NCBI RefSeq assembly: GCF_036689815.1
Contig: NZ_JBAHUR010000003.1
Location: 310,001 to 374,000 of the forward strand
Source of the DNA: Magnetovibrio sp. PR-2
GTDB lineage: Bacteria; Pseudomonadota; Alphaproteobacteria; Rhodospirillales; Magnetovibrionaceae
Length of the DNA stretch: 64,000 nucleotides
Direction of reading: 5' to 3'
Part shown: positions 59,324 through 64,000 of the stretch, piece by piece
Layout: each line of letters begins with the position of its first letter
How positions within the stretch are numbered: the first letter of the stretch is position 1
Made by a program: the position numbers and the translations under genes
Notes under the pieces: generated by a model
Databases searched by the model: none
Told to the model about the DNA's origin: nothing
What the model saw: the letters and a program-made list of their open reading frames with translations, nothing else

Positions 59324-60775
59324 TTAGTGAGACTTCGTCCAAGCCGCCGTGCGGCCACCTTCGTTTGTGCATTCGTAGAACGTTTCGTCGAATGTTCCAT
59401 CCGCATGCAGGCTCAGCATGGCGAAGCCGTTTTGCACTTGGTTGGTGCCATCTGCCAAAGACGTGTGCGCGTAGTAATCGACATTGTTGGTGTTGATGCC
59501 ATAGGCGTTGGCGTAGGGGATGGCGCTGTGGCCGACGCAGCGGCAAAGGGTGCCGTCCGACCCCACAACAGTTTTGGAATTGTAAGCCACGCCTAAGTGC
59601 AGGTGACCCCAGTACCAAACGTCAGGCGTGCGACCGATGACCTCTTTCATGCCGTCCCATAAAGGCTGGCCGGCCTTTTTGTTTTGCACCAGGGTTTCCC
59701 CTTTGTAGTCGATGGGGTTGTGGTGGGTCATGACCAGGACTTTCTTGTCGCTCAAATCCCCCAAAGACGCGACAAAACGTTTTTGCTGGGTGTTCTCAGC
59801 ATCGCCCAGGGCACCTTGCATATAGAACGTGGAGGGATCGAAGCGCGCGCTGTCCAAACCGATAATGACCCATTTGCCATAATTGACGGCGAAGTAGGGG
59901 GCACGGTTTTGGTGGCCGAACACCGTGTCTGGCGCTAAGGCCACGCCCATCAAACCTTGCACGGCACCATACATTTCATGGTTGGAGTTAATGGCGAAGT
60001 TGGTGCCCGCAGCGGTCAGTCCGGTTTTCCATTGATCGAGCAAGAAGCGTTTTTCTTCATGGAGCGGCAGGCGGTCATCTGTGCCCGCATAATAGACATC
60101 GCCCAAGTGCACCGCCATATCGGGGCCTAGGTCACGCACAGCGTTCATGACGGCTACAGCGGGGCCTTGGTTGTCGTAAAAGTCCCCATACACACCCGTG
60201 CCCCAATCGCCGATCACGGCCATGTTGAGGGTTTCTTGGGACGCATCCACCGTGCCCACGTAAGCGTCTTGCGGTTCGGGGTAGGGCCCGTAATAGAGTT
60301 TCGGATCAATGGTGTTGATAACGTAATAGATCCCCGTGATCGTCCACATGGGATCCAACTGATTGTATTTAGTGATGGACAAGATTTCGCCGCCCGGCAA
60401 CACAAGCCATTTGCTGGCCATCATTTTGTCGAGCAAATCTTGTGTCAACGCAGGCGCGATGCCCAAGTCTTCGGCGACGGACAACACGGCGTCTGAAACC
60501 ACGCCAAACACGTGCTCACCCGCCAATAGGGCTTTGTGCTCCGCCGCAGGATTGAACAAGTGATACAAAAAAGCGCCGAACTCCAGCTCAATTTCATCGC
60601 CCAATTGCAAGCCTTCGGGACTGCCATCGTTGGCTTCCAAATGATTGAACGTATTGATCAGTTCGGTTTCACACGCTTTGAGATATTCAAGCACGGTTTG
60701 GATATTGTCTTTGGCTTCGGGGACACCGGCCAACAATTGCTTGGCGTTATCAAATTTAGATATCAGTTCAGACAT
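59324..60775 (-). CDS. Metallophosphoesterase family protein
   Basis: 483 residues without a signal peptide. Calcineurin-like metal-site motifs in order: VIGDWGTG (about 190), HLGDVYYAGTDDR (about 218), NSNHEMYG (about 263), MTHHNP (about 347) and YWGHLHLG (about 384). The N-terminal ~170 residues are helical and not part of the family core. The protein is probably cytoplasmic or loosely envelope-bound; the substrate is unknown. It is convergent with the DUF805-like gene. Confidence 0.85.
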   Translation of the reverse strand: MSELISKFDNAKQLLAGVPEAKDNIQTVLEYLKACETELINTFNHLEANDGSPEGLQLGDEIELEFGAFLYHLFNPAAEHKALLAGEHVFGVVSDAVLSVAEDLGIAPALTQDLLDKMMASKWLVLPGGEILSITKYNQLDPMWTITGIYYVINTIDPKLYYGPYPEPQDAYVGTVDASQETLNMAVIGDWGTGVYGDFYDNQGPAVAVMNAVRDLGPDMAVHLGDVYYAGTDDRLPLHEEKRFLLDQWKTGLTAAGTNFAINSNHEMYGAVQGLMGVALAPDTVFGHQNRAPYFAVNYGKWVIIGLDSARFDPSTFYMQGALGDAENTQQKRFVASLGDLSDKKVLVMTHHNPIDYKGETLVQNKKAGQPLWDGMKEVIGRTPDVWYWGHLHLGVAYNSKTVVGSDGTLCRCVGHSAIPYANAYGINTNNVDYYAHTSLADGTNQVQNGFAMLSLHADGTFDETFYECTNEGGRTAAWTKSH

Positions 60776-60867
60776 TTAGACCTCCTCAGGATGACGGCAA
60801 TTTAGCTTATGTTCAATTATTACATGTATGAATAACAATACTCTCTTATTAGGAGTGTCTTGCAATT

Positions 60868-60896
60868 AAAAAAAGGCCCAACCGTCAAGTTGAGCC
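60868..60896 (-). terminator. Terminator of the envelope-protein gene at 60935
   Basis: On the minus strand: GGCTCAACTTGACGGTTGGGCC followed by TTTTTTT. Confidence 0.8.
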
Positions 60897-60934
60897 ATTA
60901 TTTTAAGTGGCATGGAGCCAATCAGTCGGAAAAC

Positions 60935-62449
60935 CTACAAGTCACCACCCGCTTGGACGGAGAGCTCAAATTGGTTGAGCACTTGCGGACCGCGGACAGC
61001 GAAGCCTTCAACCAATTCCTTAACTTTGAGGGGTTGGTCGGAACTGAGCTGGACAGTGATGGAGGTCGGATCAAGCAAAAAGCGCCCCAGTTCATTTTGT
61101 GCAACTTGGGCGCTTTGCGGACCGTGGGATTGCGATACAAGCATGTAGGCTTGGGTAGACAAGCCGCGCGCCATTTTTGCAGGATCTGCATTGGTTTCGC
61201 TTGCCTGCATCGCCAAATACTTTTTCAACAGTCCGTCATCGGCGTATCCCAGCGAAAGTGACGAGATGGCAATGTCATTGAAGTGCTTTTCAAGCACCGC
61301 TTCGGCATGTTCCTGAACCACCACAGGATCGAGGGTCGGGTCGTTTTTCATGGTGCCGAGTTTTTTCACATCATCCAAATACGCGCGCCAAGGTAGGCTG
61401 TGGAGGTTAAATCCAAGCTCGACCTGCCCAACTTTTCGGGCCCCGAAAGAGAAGGGGGCGACGGACAATGACTGCGTTTCTTCATCAAACTCATAGGCCA
61501 CTTGGACATTAAATTTGAGCTCATCAATGCCGAACATTTCCATGAACTGTATGGCCTTGGGATCGGTCACAATGTTGGGGTCTAGCAAAAACCCATCAAC
61601 GTAAGAGCTCATTTTTACAGGCAGTTCGCCATCAAACACCAGGTCGGAAAAGCCCATAGCATCGATAGAAACCTGAAGTGGCTTGGCGTCCGCTCCCGCA
61701 GGAGACACGGTTATATCCAGGCCTTCATAGCGCAACATTTTGACCTGTTCGGGTTCAAAATTGTGACCGACAACGCGTGCTAATTTGACGTCTAAGCCGA
61801 CAGAGACCTCATCCATGAGATCTTGGGCCGCCGGGCCAACCCCTTTGGTCGTTATGTTCGTTTGAAGGGCGTAATCCTTGGCTTCCAAATATTTGGCTTT
61901 CATGCCAAGCGGATTGACGCTCGGGTCCTTAAACGTTTCAGCCCAGCTTAAGTCTTCGACCCGCGTATCGCCAAACGTCAACGAAAGCTGCATGTGTTCG
62001 TTAAACGTCATGACCTGGGATACCCCGTCGACTTCGACCGTTTTGGGAGTCGAGGTTGTCATGTCAAAGTTCACCTCGCCTGCATCAACACGCAGGAGAG
62101 GAATGGCCTTATTCCCAAAAATCAAGCCCCACAAACCGTGTACTGTGATGACATCTTGCTTTAAAGAGCCCGTTCCCGAAAGGGTTTTGCCGTCTTGGCG
62201 ATCTTGATCGCTCAAGGCCTGATCAATTTCATAGGTAATGGTTGAATTGTGAACCGTGAGTGCATCACCGACGTAATCCAGCTCCAGGTCCTCATAAGAG
62301 ATCGAAGCGATTGTCGGTGTGCTGGATTCAAGATTTGCGATTGTGGTGTCAAATTTAATGCGCACAAATTGATCGAACGCAAACAAACCGACAATACCGG
62401 CCGTCACGAAGGCGAGAGCGCCAACGGCCAATATGGTACTTGTTTTCAT
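60935..62449 (-). CDS. Envelope protein of unknown function, DUF945/AsmA-like architecture
   Basis: 504 residues. One N-terminal transmembrane helix (about 6-26), the rest periplasmic and rich in beta strands, with repeated segments of the type 'SISYEDLELDYVGDALTVHN' and 'LTVHNSTITYEI'. This is the usual look of YdgA (DUF945)-type or AsmA-like proteins. No cysteine and no catalytic motif is seen. It stands alone. Tentative fold assignment only. Confidence 0.65.
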   Translation of the reverse strand: MKTSTILAVGALAFVTAGIVGLFAFDQFVRIKFDTTIANLESSTPTIASISYEDLELDYVGDALTVHNSTITYEIDQALSDQDRQDGKTLSGTGSLKQDVITVHGLWGLIFGNKAIPLLRVDAGEVNFDMTTSTPKTVEVDGVSQVMTFNEHMQLSLTFGDTRVEDLSWAETFKDPSVNPLGMKAKYLEAKDYALQTNITTKGVGPAAQDLMDEVSVGLDVKLARVVGHNFEPEQVKMLRYEGLDITVSPAGADAKPLQVSIDAMGFSDLVFDGELPVKMSSYVDGFLLDPNIVTDPKAIQFMEMFGIDELKFNVQVAYEFDEETQSLSVAPFSFGARKVGQVELGFNLHSLPWRAYLDDVKKLGTMKNDPTLDPVVVQEHAEAVLEKHFNDIAISSLSLGYADDGLLKKYLAMQASETNADPAKMARGLSTQAYMLVSQSHGPQSAQVAQNELGRFLLDPTSITVQLSSDQPLKVKELVEGFAVRGPQVLNQFELSVQAGGDL

Positions 62450-62505
62450 AAAACACCCCGAAAATTAAGAGAATTCAAATGAATACCGAACGGTTTGGAC
62501 CTGAG

Positions 62506-63081
62506 TTATGCGCGGCAGCTCAGTCCCTGAGCTTCTTCAAGATCTTGCAAAAGGCCCCAACCCTCATGCCATTCTCCAAGATGGGAATCGGCGTTGATAT
62601 GGCCGCATTCCCCAATATTGACGAATGAAGAGCCCCAAGCCGTCGCAAACAACTGAGCACGGATTATATCGACATAAGGGTCGTTGGAGCTGGCGATAAC
62701 CGTGGACGGGAAGGGGAGTTGCGCCATGGGGATCGGCGCAAAACAACGCACCTCCATTGGCGTGTGATCTTCAGATTCTACATCAGACGGGGCAACCAAA
62801 AGTGCGCCTCGTATTGGGGTGTCGTGATGTCGTTGTGCCCAATGGGCAACCAGCGCGCAAGACAAACTGTGTGCGACCAGCAAAGGAGGGGCCGCACAGC
62901 TGACCACAGCTGACTGCAACGCGTTGATCCAAGAGCTGGGTTCGGGGATGTTCCAGTTGTCTTGCTCAACAAGACGACATTGTGAACGTTTGGAACACCA
63001 ATGACTTTGCCAGTGCGATTGGCTTGATCCGCCCAATCCAGGCAGGATCAGAACGGGAGACGTCATCGTTTGTGTATTCAT
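62506..63081 (-). CDS. RBBP9/YdeN-family alpha/beta hydrolase
   Basis: About 191 residues from ATG 63081 (ATG 63066 is also possible). LILPGLGGSSQSHWQSHW near the start is the family signature. Nucleophile Ser in LVAHSLSCALVAHW (about 73-86), Asp in SSNDPYVD (about 131) and His in GECGHINADS (about 158): a complete catalytic triad. Small serine hydrolase of unknown substrate. Its neighbours are unrelated. Confidence 0.88.
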   Translation of the reverse strand: MNTQTMTSPVLILPGLGGSSQSHWQSHWCSKRSQCRLVEQDNWNIPEPSSWINALQSAVVSCAAPPLLVAHSLSCALVAHWAQRHHDTPIRGALLVAPSDVESEDHTPMEVRCFAPIPMAQLPFPSTVIASSNDPYVDIIRAQLFATAWGSSFVNIGECGHINADSHLGEWHEGWGLLQDLEEAQGLSCRA

Positions 63082-63208
63082 GGGGCCGCAATCCACTTAT
63101 AATTGAGGACTTCGGGGTGCCTCAATGATTTTTATAATTTATAACTATGGATCAGCACTCTGAACCACGCAATAAACCTTTCGTATCTGTCCCGTTAAGG
63201 ACAAGTGG

Positions 63209-64000
63209 TTAGCTCTGTTTGCGAGGTGCTGGAGGTATAGGCTTGCCGTCTGCGCCCATGAGGACCGTCTTCGGTTTTGAAGGGGAGAAGTCTGTCCCAT
63301 CAACAGATTGCTGATCTGTCGGGTCTTTTATGACAGCTTGAACTGTGCTCGTCGGGGCCGGCACAGGATCACGCTTTCCGCTGTCTTTGTTCAGAATCAA
63401 AGCGGCTTCATCCAACAAAAAGGTGTGGAACGCTTCTGCTATGGGCGACAAGCGTTTGCCTTTGCGATACATCACGAACCAATGACGCATAATGGGAAAA
63501 TGCAATACATCCGGTACACTTAGATGGTTTAGTTGAAGTTCGTTCTGAACCGCGTCACGGCTCATAATGCCCAGGCCCAGGCCCGCTTGCACGCTTCGTT
63601 TGATGGCTTCGTCGGAACTGACTTCCATGCCCGTGGTCATTGTAATGCCATGTTGGTCGAAGAACATTTCCATGGCTTTGCGCGTGCCCGAACCCTTTTC
63701 GCGGACCAAGAAGACTTCGTCTTCCAAACGTTTTAATTGAATGGAACGTTCACGGGTGAAGGGGTGGTCCGCAGGCGCGATGAGCACCAAGGGGTTCTCC
63801 ATGAACGTCCCGGCTTCCACATCCACGGTTTCGGGAGGGCGGCCCATGATGACCAAGTCGACGGTGTTGTTTTCCAGCTGGGAAACGAGAGATTCGCGAT
63901 TCGTCACATCCAATTTCACATCCACACCGGAATAACGCTCACAAAAGATCGACAGTAGCTTCGGCGCAAAATAGTGCGCCGTGGTCGCCACAGAGATGCT
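63209..64000 (-). CDS. cbbR: CbbR-like LysR regulator, N-terminus beyond the window
   Basis: 263 codons visible; the HTH lies past the right edge. The effector domain begins SISVATTAHYFAPKLLSIF and has NRESLVSQLENNTVDLVIMG then RPPE, a stretch typical of CbbR, the activator of Calvin cycle genes that senses metabolites such as RuBP or phosphoenolpyruvate. The last ~55 residues form a Pro/Ser/Lys-rich tail (from about SGKRDPVPAPTSTVQ) not usual in CbbR. In many autotrophs cbbR is divergent from RuBisCO genes, which would put cbbLS or cbbM just beyond this window; that is inference. Confidence 0.85.
   Translation of the reverse strand, partial: SISVATTAHYFAPKLLSIFCERYSGVDVKLDVTNRESLVSQLENNTVDLVIMGRPPETVDVEAGTFMENPLVLIAPADHPFTRERSIQLKRLEDEVFLVREKGSGTRKAMEMFFDQHGITMTTGMEVSSDEAIKRSVQAGLGLGIMSRDAVQNELQLNHLSVPDVLHFPIMRHWFVMYRKGKRLSPIAEAFHTFLLDEAALILNKDSGKRDPVPAPTSTVQAVIKDPTDQQSVDGTDFSPSKPKTVLMGADGKPIPPAPRKQS

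Overview
The window reads as chromosomal DNA of a chemolithoautotrophic alphaproteobacterium, probably a Rhodospirillales-type marine or microaerobic sulfur oxidiser. This placement is inferred from gene content only: direct-repeat GTTC-N7-GTTC SOS boxes, a SAM-II type aptamer, a DUF1127 protein, short-form ArgC, several PleC/DivJ-like histidine kinases, flavocytochrome c sulfide dehydrogenase, Calvin cycle genes and an Isp-type [NiFe] hydrogenase. Genes are dense, sit on both strands and often overlap by 4 bases (ATGA or TTAA junctions). There is no sign of a prophage or a large island.

Left part (1-24 kb) is mostly housekeeping and signalling: dnaE, argC, parE, an ArsR regulator, three orphan sensor kinases (one beside a periplasmic binding protein, one beside a REC-GGDEF protein), two DMT (EamA) exporters, an MFS transporter, a YciA-like thioesterase, a glyoxalase-fold protein and mobA. 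Hidden between two of these genes is a LexA-type control region driving a 31-residue membrane peptide, reminiscent of alphaproteobacterial SOS division inhibitors.

24-30.5 kb is a hydrogenase locus read leftwards, hupD / hupH-hynS-isp1-isp2-hynL, with mobB and small genes beside it. 31.2-35.1 kb is an assimilatory sulfur operon (siroheme sulfite/nitrite reductase, APS reductase, APS kinase) preceded by a promoter, a SAM-II type riboswitch and a 34-codon ORF. 35.1-38.6 kb holds four tandem secreted tail-collar-domain proteins. 38.8-40.8 kb is glnB-glnA with a sigma-54 promoter.

41-47.8 kb holds a Cache-domain kinase, tRNA-His, a 74-bp tandem duplication and a degenerate 13-bp repeat array, then a serine-recombinase homologue lacking key arginines. 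It continues with a candidate small RNA or attenuator, a class I phosphoribulokinase, DUF1127/LysR and small membrane proteins.

48-63 kb is the energy and carbon core. It holds fccA-fccB (sulfide oxidation), a NapC-type tetraheme plus an internally duplicated tetraheme cytochrome, an unusual LuxR regulator with a non-phosphorylatable receiver and a CXXC motif, and the Calvin operon glpX-prk-tkt-fba. After these come a metallophosphoesterase, unknown envelope proteins and, at the right edge, most of a CbbR-like LysR regulator. Electrons from sulfide and H2 would feed respiration, and reducing power and ATP would feed the Calvin cycle. RuBisCO itself is not in the window.
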